From the NCBI GenBank assembly GCA_012845835.1, contig JABAKD010000009.1:7963413-8027412 (forward strand): a stretch of 64,000 bases of DNA, read 5' to 3'. This stretch comes from Undaria pinnatifida (lineage: Eukaryota > Sar > Phaeophyceae > Laminariales > Alariaceae). The notes below the pieces were generated by a model. That model searched no databases and was not told where the DNA came from. It saw only the letters and a list, made by a program, of their open reading frames with translations. The position numbers and the translations under genes were made by a program. This document shows, piece after piece, positions 1 through 13,000 of the stretch; position 1 is the stretch's first letter; each line of letters starts with the position of its first letter.

Positions 1-536
1 GTGAGTGGGTGGGTGGGCGGGCGGATGGGCGGGTACAAAGGTTGCATACCGCCGACAGCCGTGAACCACGCGTGACATGACAGTGGCACCAGCGAGGAGC
101 TATGACCCTGGGGCCTAAGACCATGCATGACATGAATGTTACACCCCTCCCCCGACCCGTTCTTGCACCTGCTTTTTGAAGCACCACCTTTGTGCACCCC
201 ACCGCCCAATGTGTCAAACCTTCCGTCCCCTGCCCCGCCCCCCCCCCCCCCCCCATCCCCGCTACAAACATGCGAAAAGACCTCGTCGACGACGACGTTT
301 CTGAGACTGAAGGCGTGATTACCCGCAACAAGGCACTCGAGCGGTGCTTTTAGCCACATGCCTTGCATGCCGTCCCCGCCAAAGTTAAATTTCGAAGCAC
401 CCCTCTTGCGCACCCCTCGGCCCAATTTATTATCCTGCACCCCCCCCCCCGCCCCCCTCCCAAGTATGCCAACCTATGAGCCCCCCCTCCCCCCCCTCCC
501 CCCCCCGTTCCCCCCTCCCCTCCAATGGTGAAACAG
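1..536 (+). other. 5' end of window, probable intron of the giant gene
   Basis: The window opens with GTGAGT, a good splice donor, followed by G-rich then C-rich sequence. It runs into long C/T tracts ahead of the first supported exon at 537. This fits an intron whose upstream exon lies just outside the window, but an initiator exon at the ATG at 525 cannot be excluded. It also holds the first copy of a tandem duplication. Confidence 0.4.
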
Positions 537-610
537 GACCTTCTCGATGACGTGTCTGAGACCGAAGACATCATCACCCGCAACAAGGCGCTTGAGCGTG
601 GCGACAAGCT
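150..610 (+). repeat. tandem duplication covering the start of exon A
   Basis: Two imperfect copies about 254 bp apart (about 150-345 and 385-610). Each has a segment rich in 'gcacc', a long C tract, and then a short coding-like stretch. Copy 1 reads DLVDDDVSETEGVITRNK and then stops after ALERCF. Copy 2 reads DLLDDVSETEDIITRNKALE and continues as exon A. Copy 1 therefore looks like a dead or alternative duplicate of the 5' end of exon A. Confidence 0.6.
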
Positions 611-1066
611 CATGTCCCTCTTCTGGGAAACGGTGGAAAACACCGATGAACCCAGCGCCAACAAGCCAACCGCTTCTTCCTCGACAACGACTGTCGCCAA
701 ACCCGGCGCCACCACCGATAACAAAATAGTTACAACAACCGGTGTTAGCCCGTGCGGTAGTGCTAAGGGCGCCGCCGCCGCCGCAACCGGTGTTGACTTG
801 AAGAGCACTACTAAGAGCTTTGTCGCCGCGGTCGGAGTTGTTGACTTGCGGAGTTGTACTAAGGGCACCGGCGCCACAGCTGCTGCTGCTGACATCGCCA
901 AGGCGACTTTGGCAGGAGCCGGCGACAGAAACGAAGCAGTGGAAACGCCCCGACTCGGTAGCGCTCTAAGTTCAGATTCAGCGGAGAAATGCCTCAAGCT
1001 GCTGGCAGAAGCGAAGGAGGCGTACGAGGGGCAAGGGTTCGCTCACCAGGCGGACGGCGCGGCCAG
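537..1066 (+). CDS. giant gene exon A
   Basis: The acceptor is aaacag|gac behind a C/T-rich tract; the donor is gccag|gttcgg, leaving phase 2. It begins DLLDDVSETEDIITRNK and has a Thr/Ala-rich linker (about residues 40-140). It ends in a helical segment, SAEKCLKLLAEAKEAYEGQG, then FAHQADGAAR. An ATG lies in frame 12 bases upstream (525), so this could instead be the first exon. The junction to exon B restores AARLRAGIMAERCLAKA, like other repeat units. Confidence 0.6.
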
Positions 1067-4000
1067 GTTCGGTGTGATTTTTTTGATGAGCACACTACGG
1101 TACGGTATTATGCAGTGGGTGGCCGCCAATAGGCGGCAGTGCCGGATGAATAGTGCCACTGCTCTCTATAGTGCCACTGCTCTCTATAGTGCCGGTATAG
1201 TGCCACTTCCCTCTATAGTGCCGGGTAAATAGTGCCACTTCCCTCTATAGTGCCGATTGAATAGTGCTACTTCTCTCTATAGTGCCGGTTGAATAGTGCC
1301 ACTGCGCTCTATAGTGCCGGATGAACAGTGCCACTGCGCTCTATAGTGCCGGATGAACAGTGCCACTGCTCTCTATAGTGCCGTTTGAATAGTGCCACTG
1401 ATCTCTATAGTACCGGTTGCATAGTGCCACTGCTCTCTAAAATGTCGGTGAAAATCGCTGGGCTCGACTGGAACTCTCCTTTTTAAGTGCTCTCTATTCC
1501 CATATAGTGCCGGTGCACTGGACAGTGCAGGTACGTTGGGCTGGCTCATACACCGGCACATGCTGATGTGAGTCCCCTCTCTGTATTGTAACACAGCTTA
1601 TTTTTTGTGGTTTTCCACCTAAGGAGGGGAGCGTTTAAACACTTCGCCCAAACACCTGACCTCTTCGAAGCTTGAGCTGCACCTGTTTTCGAAGCTTGAG
1701 CTGTGGAAGACAGCTCATCTGCACATGTTTTGAAGGAATAAGTTATATACCACAGATGAGCTAGCTCATGAGCTGTCCGAGGTGTGGGTTGTTGCGTTAT
1801 GGGGACGACCTGAGACAGCCAAAATACTATTTTATCCCCGTGCTATTTCACCCACTGAAGTATCGACCTTCAAAACCTCCGACAGACAGACAGCTACGTC
1901 AAACGGCTCATCTTGCGCACTACTAACTGTACGTTTCGTCATCGATCCCCCTTGAAAAAAAATATCAAACCCTTTCGTCCAGATTAAGAGCTGGGATCAT
2001 GGCCGAGCGCTGCTTGGCGAAAGCTCCTACGCTCGCTCGTAAAGCGCCCCCCACCACCACCACCAACACCACCAACGCCACCGACACCACCGTCGCAGTC
2101 GACGCTACCACCATCGCGACCTCGACGCCTACTCCTCTAGAAACCCAGGGAAAAACGAGAATCTCCGTCGATTTTTCCTGGTTATCACCGTGGGGAAATG
2201 GTGACGATGAGCTGTATACTATCGGCGATTTCGAGGCGGCGCAAGCAGCGGCGCGAGAGGCCGAGCAGAACTATGCGTTAGCGGGGAACCCGGAAGGTGC
2301 GCTGAGGGCAAGGAGGACGGAGCTGTCGCTGAGAGGGGATGAGGCGCTGGTGGCCGTGGCTCCGCTTCTAGACCAAAGGTAGGGGTGGGTGGGTTGGTGG
2401 GTGGGTATGTGGGTAGGTAGGTAGGGAGGTAGGGAGGGAGGAAGAGAGGGAGGGAGGGAGGGAGGGAGGGAGGGAGGGAGGGAGAGAGGGAGGGAGAGAG
2501 GGAGGGGGGGCGGGAGGTGGGTGGATGGGTGGGTGGGTGGGTGGGTGAGTGGTTGGAAGGGTGGGTGAGAATAGGTAGGTAGGACAGGCGCTGTGATACA
2601 GTTGTGTCCAGCATTTTTATTGTTATGCTTTGACATCCGACAGTAGAGTTTCAACATAGAATCAAACATGAAAAAAAAACATTTCCACTTTAAAAGAAAA
2701 ACCTCAAGGCAAAAAATCAAACAAAAGGAAACTTACGCACCAAAAGTCTGGTGTAACCCCTTTTTTTTACTATCTTCGTTTGCAGCCCAACCATGTGTGC
2801 AACAACATGATGAGAATCAACGCCGCCCCCTCACAATTTCTCTGCTACGTTGTTGCGGAACGAAAATCACACGAATCAACGTTGCTTCCCAGAGAGTACG
2901 ACGCGGCCCTCGAAGGGCTGGAGCGAGCGCGGCGTCTCTACGCCGACGCTGGGCCGGAAGGATCGCAAGGGTTGCGACGCACGAGAGATCCCACGGGCCT
3001 GGTCAAGGCTGCGGCCATGCGTGACGGACAGCGGCTGAAGGGAGAAGCCGTGTCTGCGCTCAGGTCAGAAAAGGACAGAGCTAGACCCGCGCTCGTTTAT
3101 ATATATAAGGGGGTACCCTGTTAAACAATACCGGTAAAGTCGTTAGACTGATAATGGAAAACCTTTTTTTTTCGGGGGGCCACGGGGGTTCGTCGACATT
3201 ACTATATTACCAGGGAATTGCTTCGTCCGCCAAGGGGGGGGGGGGGGGGGGGAGGGGGGTACTCGATATTTTTGCATGCCCATAGTAGTATGACTATATG
3301 ATATTGACCCTCGCGTCCCTACTGTGCCGGGACAGAGCACGTCGGATTTTCACCGACCACGCAGACATTGCTTGCACCAAGCGCGAAGCTCCGTGAGGTG
3401 TTCGGCGAGTCGCATTTGGGGGGGGAGGGGGGGGTATTGGGGACACGCGGGGAGTTTGCTCATACTTTGAGACAATTTCTGGATACGAAGAGACGACAGA
3501 TTAAACGGGGGCGCGCACCACAGCGTGTGCTTGATCCTCGTCCGCGGTCTCGACGTCCCGCCTGATAGATTCATGCCTACTGCAGGTTTTTTTCCATCTT
3601 GTAACACCACAAAACAACGAATTTATCTGAGGAGAAATCAACAAGACCGTTGTTTGTTTTATTTTCCGTTTCCGGACTCCAAAACCCTCGTCAGAGATGG
3701 ACATATCGAGGCTTCAGCTGAGCTATGCGAGCAGGCGCAGGAATGCTTCTTTTTCGCGGACCGGGAGGGCTTGGCCGATGCCACCGCCGATGTCAGAGCG
3801 GCGGTAAGAACACCAGCTGCACACAATAATGCCGTTTTTTGAAAGGAAATAAAACAACTACAAAAATATTTCAAAAACACCACAGCAGCCCATGAGTTCG
3901 ACCGGGTGGTTGAACGGTAGGTCGATGCTCAACTTTTGCAAGCTGCGCGCGTTTCCAACAACATTCCCAAGGATACGTGCTACACGATACCATACGGAGA

Positions 4001-7000
4001 GAACTTTGTTTTGGTCAAAAAACATTTTTTGTTTTCTGGGTGAAAGGGCTCCTGAACAAAAATCGTCGAGACGTTTTACGGTTGTTTTTGCACCAAAATG
4101 ATTGTTTTTTGCACAAAAAATGATCGTTTTTCCACAAAAATGACTGTTTTTTTTTTACAAAACATGATAGTGTTTTTGCACAAAACATTACTGTTTTTGA
4201 ACAAAACACTAGTGTTTTTTTGTACAATAAAATTATCGTTTTTCGCACAAAAATGATGTTTCGTTTTTTGTACAGCTGAAAACGCGTTCGTTCAGCGGGT
4301 TGGCATTTCAGTCCGTTAAAAAAGAAACGCTCTTTTGGGTGGGGTGCAGAAAAAAGTAGATCCGCTGCGAGTGACGAACCAGAACGGTGACTCAAGAGAA
4401 GAGGCCGTGTCTGCGGTCGGGTGGTGCTTGGTTGGAACAAAAAAAAAAACAACAAGACAAGGGTTTGCCCGACTGTCTGTGGCAGGTTCACGCTATTGGT
4501 CGCAATATTTAATATTATTGGCGCATGACGACACGTGAGAAGAGCAAGGAAGGGGGGATTGCAAAAAGTGTTCAAAATATACAAACGAACCGAAAACGTG
4601 ACCATAATTGATTTGTGTCAGATTCACATTTTGGTCAAGCTTGAAATCAGCGGGGATCAACACGTAAATGACGGCGGAAACAAAGAATGAACACGACCGA
4701 TTGTGGCAGATTCACATGGTAAAGCGTCTGGCCTCGGGAGACGCCGTGGTGTTGGAGGCGGAGGCGGCGGCTCTTGGGGACGCAGCCAGCGACAGGGCCG
4801 TCGGCCTGCTAAGGAAAGCGAAATCCTTCTACCACGACGCTCAGGTATAGACGACTGAGGGCAATGGTAGTGCGGTTACTATAGCCCTACCCACTTTTAA
4901 GGGCCTATTTTCCATTTGTTTTTTTTATTTTTTCTAGTGTCAGCTTTTTCTACTGTCTAGTTCAACTCGTAAGAGCTTTTTATTACACTCAAAGAGACCT
5001 TCTGGACAAGCCATGCCGTCGTCACAGGTGTCTTCCCCCCCTTCCCCCCCCCGGTACTTGGCTTCATTTTTTTTCGCGCATAGTAGGGTTCGTGCATCCC
5101 CACCTTTTATGCTCGTCAATTTTTTTCGACTCTTGCTAACTCACGATCTCGCCCTTTCCGATCGTCCGATTTTTGCCCAACGAGAAAAAGGCCGAAAACG
5201 AGCACGACGAGCGTGTACTTCAGTTGCACTTGAACCGTTGACCTTGACGTTAGAAGGGATGATATTCACCTATTAATACAACTCCGCCGGGGATGGCGAT
5301 TTAGTCTATATAGTTATATGGCTGTGCAAGCATGTGGCTGTTGCCTGTTTTTTAATCTCACTTTTGTTTTCCAGCGCCTGGGCAGGCAGTGGTCACAAGG
5401 CGTCGTCCCTTCCTTCTCCCTCCCCCCCGATATGTGCCGTCCTTTTTTTTTTTCATCGCGCAGAGGGTTCATCAAAAGCGCTGTTCGTCCCCTGTAATCT
5501 ATTAATAATACTTGCTTTGTTTTTTTGTGCTATATACGGAGTATATAAATATCGACATCAAATGTAGGGTTAGCGGGTAGCGCAATTAAAAACCCAACCG
5601 GGAGTGGGATGGGAGAATGCATCCGGTGGCTGGCTGCTTTCGCATCCTTGAAGATATGTGTTATAAAAAATTAAACCGCTCTCCAGCTGTGAGATGGGAG
5701 ATGGAAGATCAAGATTCCGTGCGAAATTCATCTTTGCAAGCTGTGCGTGTTGCTCCGATTGCGCGTATTTTGGGGTGGTGTGTGTGTCCTCATTGAGGAT
5801 ACAGGTCGGCGACTCCCCTTGGAACTGCAGTGTAGCTCGTACCAGGGTCAGCAGGGTGATGTGAATCAAATCTGTGGGCAGAAACTACAAAAACCCGTTT
5901 TCGAGGGATACCTCAAAGCCATGTATGGAGGGGACGAATGCCGTGCCACGGTGGATGATCACCCTCTTCTTTTTTTTTCTGAAGGCTTCTCTTTTGAGGG
6001 AGCTCTCTCTACCTACTCCTCCTCCCCCCCCCAAAAAAAAAAAAAAAACATGTATCTGATTTTGGAGAACAATAAAACATTTTTTTTTTTTTTTAACTGA
6101 GTGATCGTTGGTGTTGGCCGTTCATGGCGCATACCCCGCCGTAGGAGGGATTAACATTGAGTCATTTACACTGAATATATACCAGGTATAAAAAAAGAAT
6201 TTGTTATTGTTTTTTTTCTTTTAATTATTTTTATGCCATTAAAAAAAAAAAGAGTGCAACACCAAACAAACCAAAAAAAAATCTTGCAAAAAAAACAACA
6301 AACATCTTTATTTAGCATAATTTTTTTGGACCACATATTTGTCGGAGAGCCCGGAAAAATAATACAGCCCTTTTGGGAAAACAAAAAGAAAAATGACCCC
6401 CGAGGCCACGGTAGGTTAGCGGTACGACGGGTGCTGTGATAGAGGAGCACCACTTTTTTTCTAATACTACCCCTCACTTTAGGAGGTCAAGACATGTCCT
6501 TCTTAACCCAAAAACCGACTTGATCCCGGATGCAAAAATAAACCTGCTTTATCGCGGATGAAAAATCCCTTTGCTCAACTAAGGAGGTTAAGACACGTCC
6601 TTCTTAACCCAATTTCTGATGTAGAGAAGAAAAAAAAAAGCTGCTTGAAGACCGGATGAAAAATTCCTTTGGCCTAGCTAGGCACACGACGAGAATCACG
6701 AAAAAACTAAGGGGGGCGTATTTTCCGACGATTTTGTGTTAAGGAAACCCCGTCATTCAGAAACCGTTTTCGCCAAAAAAAGGTATACCTCTATCGTAGC
6801 ACGCGTCGTACCAAAATTTTCACTACCATTGTTCGCTACCGTGTTCGAGCCACTTGCATGCACGAGTGGTTTCTTTCTGTACCCCTCGGACCAAAAACGA
6901 AAACAAAATGCTTTTTTTTTTCTTGTTTTTTTTTTGACGATTTTGTTGTTTCTGGCGCAGCCTATCTATGTGTAGCTTCTTACCATTCATTCATTGCGGA

Positions 7001-10000
7001 TTCATATACCGCAAAAAAAGAAGGAAAAAAAAATAGCGCGAAAGTTTGTTTTTTGTTCTAGACTGAACAAAAAGAACAGGCGGGGGGGGGGGGGCGGGTC
7101 AGTCACTCGCGCGAGCAACCTCGGGGCACCGCAAAAAAAAAAGGACACCGAATAGTGACCCTTCCCCCCCCCCCCTCCCCCCGCCCGCCCGCTCGACCGC
7201 CAACTGTAGCCTTCGCCAAACGCGATCGAAAAAATCGCGACTTGCGATGCCTATCAACCATCCTATGGCAGGAGCACGCAGCAGAATGAGTAGCATCATG
7301 CATCACGCAACGCGCCTGCCATACATAACAATTCCTCGGATCGTTGTTTTTACAAACGCGTCTGAACATGTGTCAGCTATACCCGAGGACAGGAGCCGGC
7401 TTTTGCTTTCGACCGGCTGATCCTGCAATAATAATCGTTCAGTTTTTTGTTTGCCGTCAAAAAATTTTGCCCTCTGCACTCCCAAACGGGTTATACCCCC
7501 CTTGATACCCCTTCAGGAAACGTTGCACACACCTCGAACGGATCACTACACTAACCGCTAGTAAATTGTGATGATCTAATAGCTATTTTCAGGGAAAATC
7601 TGTACGATCTAGCTCCACCTTAGCACCCGCTATTTAATAGGAGCCGTACGACCTGCATGATCTGGCACGTGTCGAGTGCGCACAGCTGCTTTGGTTGTAC
7701 TTGACAGTTCTTAGTAACGAGTTAAAACCATCCCCTCAGCCAGGATCCCGCGAAAATGCTGTATGCAGTCGTCGATTCTGTATGGTCTAGCTCCACCTTG
7801 CCCGGTGGGGGCAGTATGTACAGCTGCTTTGGTTGTGCCGCAAGTTATTATTGACGTAGAATAACCATCCCCTCAGCCAGGAGCCCGGTTTGCTCGCGTG
7901 GACGATGCTGTATGCAGCCGTCAAGGTTTTAGTCGTCAGCTTCTCCCCTCAGGCTCCGGAGAGGTGTCAATAATGCTCGATGCTCAACATTCGAAACCTC
8001 GCTTCACTCCCCCGCAGAGGCGTTGCAACCTAACAGGAGGAGCAGTTGCAAACCCGAACAGCCCCGAATCGAAAAGCACACGGCCTGTTCGTCTCTGGGA
8101 GATACAAAATAAGCACCGAACACTGGATTTTTTTTATTTTTTTTTCCCATGGACACACTTGACCTCTCCGGTGGCTTGTTTTACTGCTATTCCCACGCTT
8201 TCCGCCCCCCGCCCCTGCACATGTACTACTGTTATACGGGATGCGGACACGATCACCATCAGAAACGAAACCGCACGTACTCCGCGCAGAGTCGACAAAA
8301 AAAAACACACACACACGAACAGCTGTATAAACCAACCAGCACGCCACGAAGCGCGCACACACAGGCACCCCTTTTCAGACACGCACAATAAAACCGAACA
8401 ACAACTAGAAAAAAAAAAAAACGACATGTTTCCCATCGTTGCACTCGTAGTTCTCACATGTGGCGTTGTTCGTGCCCCCAACGCTTTTATTTTCCCCGCC
8501 ACGCTACGCTTTCCCCTCCCCCCCCGCCCCCCCCTTTCCCCTTGCCTCGACTATTTTGGGTGTTTGAACACGAACGACCCTCCATCGAAAACAACAGTTG
8601 TCATACGAGGGCTTGGTGGACCAAGTAACCAGTCTACTGGAAGAGCGACCAGACGACCCCGGTGCGGTGCGGAAAGCGATGGACCTGCAAGACAACATCA
8701 ACGGAATTTACGACAGGCAAGAGACTGGTCGGTGCTTGTGGGAAATTGGAGTCTGAATCACAGATAAAGGAGCAGCGATCGGGGGCGGAGCGGGGGAGGG
8801 AGGGAGGGGGGGGGGGGGGGGGGGGGTTACTCCTTTGTTGCTTGCCTTAGTCATTTGACCGTCGACCACTCATCCCTTTAGAGACGAAGCAAATCAGGGG
8901 GGGGGGGGGGGTTACTCATTTGTTGCTTTGCCTTCGTCGTTTGACTATTGATTACGCATCCATCCATCCAGTGAGGGAAGTGCTCACATATCGCATGCGA
9001 ATGCTGAGGGGGAAGAAAAAGATGAACTTGCTGGTCACCATCTGTGGAACGCCAGAGCATGCTTGGTTTTGCCTGTTTCTACTCTCGTGACACGACTTCG
9101 GAGACTTTCAACCGCGCAAACCAGATACCAAACACTTTTATGCGCTAAGTCCCTAAAACAAGTATATAGTATATGAAACACAGTACCATATACCTAACGA
9201 AGTAAAGTCACCCTCGCGTTCAATAGTAGTGACATCGCATATATATGACATCGCATGCCCACCTCAACTGCTGTATTTGTAAGATGTATCTCTGTCTTAG
9301 AATTGGCGACCTCAGAGCCCCACAGCGGCACGGTAAAAATCATGGGCGTGAAATCGTACATTTGAGACAATAATAAGTTGAAAAGGAAGCACAGGCAGAT
9401 GTGTTAAAATTGCGGTAAACCACACTGTCGACCCATCGCATACCCACCTGAGACGACCTCTACGAAACACAGTACCATATACCTAACGAAGTAAAGTCAC
9501 CCTCGCGTTCAATAGTGGTGACATCGCATATATATGACATCGCATACCCACCTCGCCTGATGTATTTGTAAGATGTATCTCTGTCTTCAAATTGACGACC
9601 GCAGAGCCCCACATCGGCAAGTTAAAAACCATGGGCGTGAAATCGTACATTTGAGACAATAATAAGTTGAAAAGGAAGCACAGGCAGATGTGTTAAAATT
9701 GCGGTAAACCACCTTACCAACCCATTACGTAGGGTATTTCGTACATACCGTCTGCATGATCGCCTCCCAACCTATGCCAAGCGAAGTATGACTAAAGAGG
9801 TAACGTAATTGAGCGCGTGTATACCAAGTATGACTAACGAGGTAACGTAATTGAGCGCGTGTACACCAAGCGTTCCTTAAAAACACTGACGATTCGCATT
9901 GCTCCCTCTAGTGCTCAATGGCGGAGACAGTGCATGGCCACATCACCCCGCATGTTGTATTTAGCAATACGTATCTCTTTCGTATAATTAGCGATGTCAG

Positions 10001-13000
10001 AAAATAATGGTAACTATATGATGGTGGTGACAAACAGTGCATGACCACATCACCTCGCCTGTTGTATTTGGCAATACGTATCTCTTTCTTATAATTAGCG
10101 ATGTCAGAAAATAATGGTAACTACAAATATTCTAAAAAATATTCTAGCTTTCGATCCATGTACAACAACAAATTATGTTATTTACTGCACTTAAACACTG
10201 GGTTGCATGCTGCATCTAACATCAAACCTTGTAGAATAGTAAACATTACCAGGCAGATGATATAAAGGGATGTCTTCTTGCTACAATCGTCAGAATTGTC
10301 CTCTTTAAGGGTATATAGTTTCCGCGCACATATTGAAATGTCCCGCCCCCCGCCCCCCCCTCCCCTCCCCCTCCCCCGATCCCTCTTGTTGAAAAAAAAA
10401 ACACTCCTTCCTCCCCTCCCCCCCCCCCCCCCGATCCCTCCCCCCGCCCCCCCCCTTTCCGCCTAGTTTGTCCAAACGCCCCACTCACAATCGAAATCGG
10501 CCAATGTAATAAACACCCATACGCAGTTGATATCACGTCATTATCTTTCTGACCATCCATGACGTAGTTTTCATTCTTTCCCCCCACCCCCCTCAACCCC
10601 CCTTCAACGTACCCTCTTTTCCAACCACCCGCACGATCGCCTAGACCTAGCACCACGCGTATAACAAGCCCCTACATATCTTGATCTCACAGCCGGAGTG
10701 TATTTGAATATTATTTGTGACCTAAACCTCCTAAAAATCTTCTCGCTCTCCCTTGCTCAAACGCCCCACCAAATATCGAAATCCGCCAGATTAATAAACA
10801 CTTCACGCACTGGATATCACCTCATTATCTTTCTAGAGCCATCCATGCCGCTGCTTTCCCCCCTCCCCCCCGCCCCGAACGCCCCCTTCTTCCCCACCAC
10901 CCGCACCATCGCCTAGACCTCGCACCACACGTATAACAAACTCCTCACCTAAAACCCTTCCTCCCCCCCCCCCCCCCCCCCGCCCCCATCCCCCACCTCC
11001 CCAACCCCCCCACCCCATCCCACCCCCACCCCCTCGAACACTCTGTCCTCTCTCTACTCAATGATTGTACGACTTACCCCAGGATATACATGATGAACTG
11101 ATGCATTCTTTCCAAAACCGTCACATTTATCCCCTCACAATAATGTATAGTTTCCACGCACAGATTGAGCTGCCCCACACGCCCCCCCCCCCGCCCCAAC
11201 CCCCCCCCTATGATAAACTGGTGCATTTTTTTTTTTTTTTCCTCAAAACCGTCAGATTTATCCCCTTGAAGGATTTATAGCTTACACGCACATATCCCCC
11301 CCCCCCCCCTCTCCAACCCCGCTCGCTTTTGATCAAAACCAGGCCCCCACGTCCTTCAAAACTCCGCCCCCGCCTCACCGGTTATTCGACTTACAGGATT
11401 CACTTGATAAACGGATACATTTCCCTCCACAGCTGTCAGATTTGGTCCCCCTCAGAAACGGGTTTTATAGTTTCCGCGCACAGACTGACTAACGTCACCC
11501 TGTTGACCCTGATAGCTACACTGTAGTTGCAAGGGGAGTCGCCGACCTATATCCTTAATGAGGACACGCAACCCGTAATACGCGCGATCGGAGTATCACA
11601 CATAGCTTGCAAAGATAAGTTTCGACAAAATCTTCGATCTCACAGCTGGAGTGTATTTTCATTTTTTGTAATATACTCATAAAAATTATCATGCTAACTG
11701 ATAGTTCCACGCTTGAGGACGTCAACCAAGCGCTTAACAAGCGCGACCCCCGCCGTGATGTTTTCTTTCTTTCTTTCTTTCTTTCTCTTTTTTTTTTCTT
11801 TCCTTGACATGAAATTCGTCAGAACTTTTTGCATTCTTGTTTTGCAACACGTTCTTTTTTTTTTCCCTTGTTCCCCCCCCCCCAACAACAAGGCGGTGGT
11901 GTGGCCAGAGCAATCACAACCGCCTTCCCGTATTGGGGAAACCCATCTTTGCTCGTATATCTAGGGTGTGCGTGCAACCCCTCCAGTCGAGCCAAAGCGA
12001 TTATTTTGAGACCGCCTTATATCGGGATACCGCCTTACTCAGACGGCGTCAGTGGGGGGACCCTTAGGCCATGTAGTTTGCTCATTGGGTTAGACCTGTG
12101 ACAATGGGAAGCCGATACGAGTTTGGTCTAAAAGTTTGCAAACTCTTTTTGGGAGGGTTATTTTGCTGAAAGATTCCGGGTAACGTCGCTATGGGGAAAA
12201 TATGACTACAGTAAAAAAAAAATGTTTTTTTTTTTCTGACTCTTCCTTGGGTCATGCGTTTCAACAGGTCGATCTGTCTATTTTTCATCAAGCCTCGATC
12301 AACACTGCCTACCAAACACGATCGAACTTCGATCTCGAGATAAGAGATGACCCATGGTCACTCCTCTTTGTTCCGGACAAGGGCACATGAGTGTAGGTGA
12401 CAGCGCTGAAGAGTTTATCTCGATCCATGCCCTAGGGTGTCGAAGGTTGCTTGTGTTGTCCGGTGGTTTTCCGTCACATCCTCTCAAAATTGTGTTTTTC
12501 GCCCGTTGGGAGACGATAGAGAGTTTCTGTCTCAGTTTTCGACACACCAGCTGCCAAAATGCGTTTTTCACAGAAGCCTGATCGGTGCCCGCCACAAATC
12601 GCCGGCCGTAGAGTGAGCGCTGTACACCGAGGGGGGGTCGGAGCCCCTAACGAGCTCGCCACGTTCAGAGTTCACGACGCTGTCGTTGATTTCGTCGAAC
12701 GAAGTGTGTGGAGAACACGAAGTCGCGCCGCGTCTAATCCAAGATCTGCTTGAGAAATTCTCAGGCCGATGTTGGCCAAGATCGCCGCGAGAAATCGTTT
12801 TTTCCCGGAATTCTGGAAAGCTTCAAAAAATAATTCTACCAAATTGGGTCCATAGGCGACCGTGCAGGCAAAGTTTGGCCGGGATCTTCGGGAATTTCAA
12901 ACTTTTGGCCTTCCTTTGTCACCGGTCTTATGCTTTCATTTTTGTCAATAATCACTTTTTTTGTGTGTGCACCATTTTTTTTTCCCCCGAGGCTCGTGTA

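Noticed and set aside
1138..1440. CRISPR-like array (32-bp repeated units)
   Set aside because: Units are contiguous and degenerate with no unique spacers, and the host is eukaryotic; it is a minisatellite.
2219..2720. Pro/Ser/Leu-rich minus-strand ORFs
   Set aside because: Translations of the GGGT/GGGA simple repeat following exon B.
7898..8767. 289-residue plus-strand ORF
   Set aside because: It spans simple-sequence tracts and overlaps the phase-consistent exon F in another frame; no family features.
11703..11752. possible mini-exon TLEDVNQALNKRDPRR
   Set aside because: Coding-like, but its phases fit neither exon F nor exon G, and a related string occurs in non-coding sequence near 34110.
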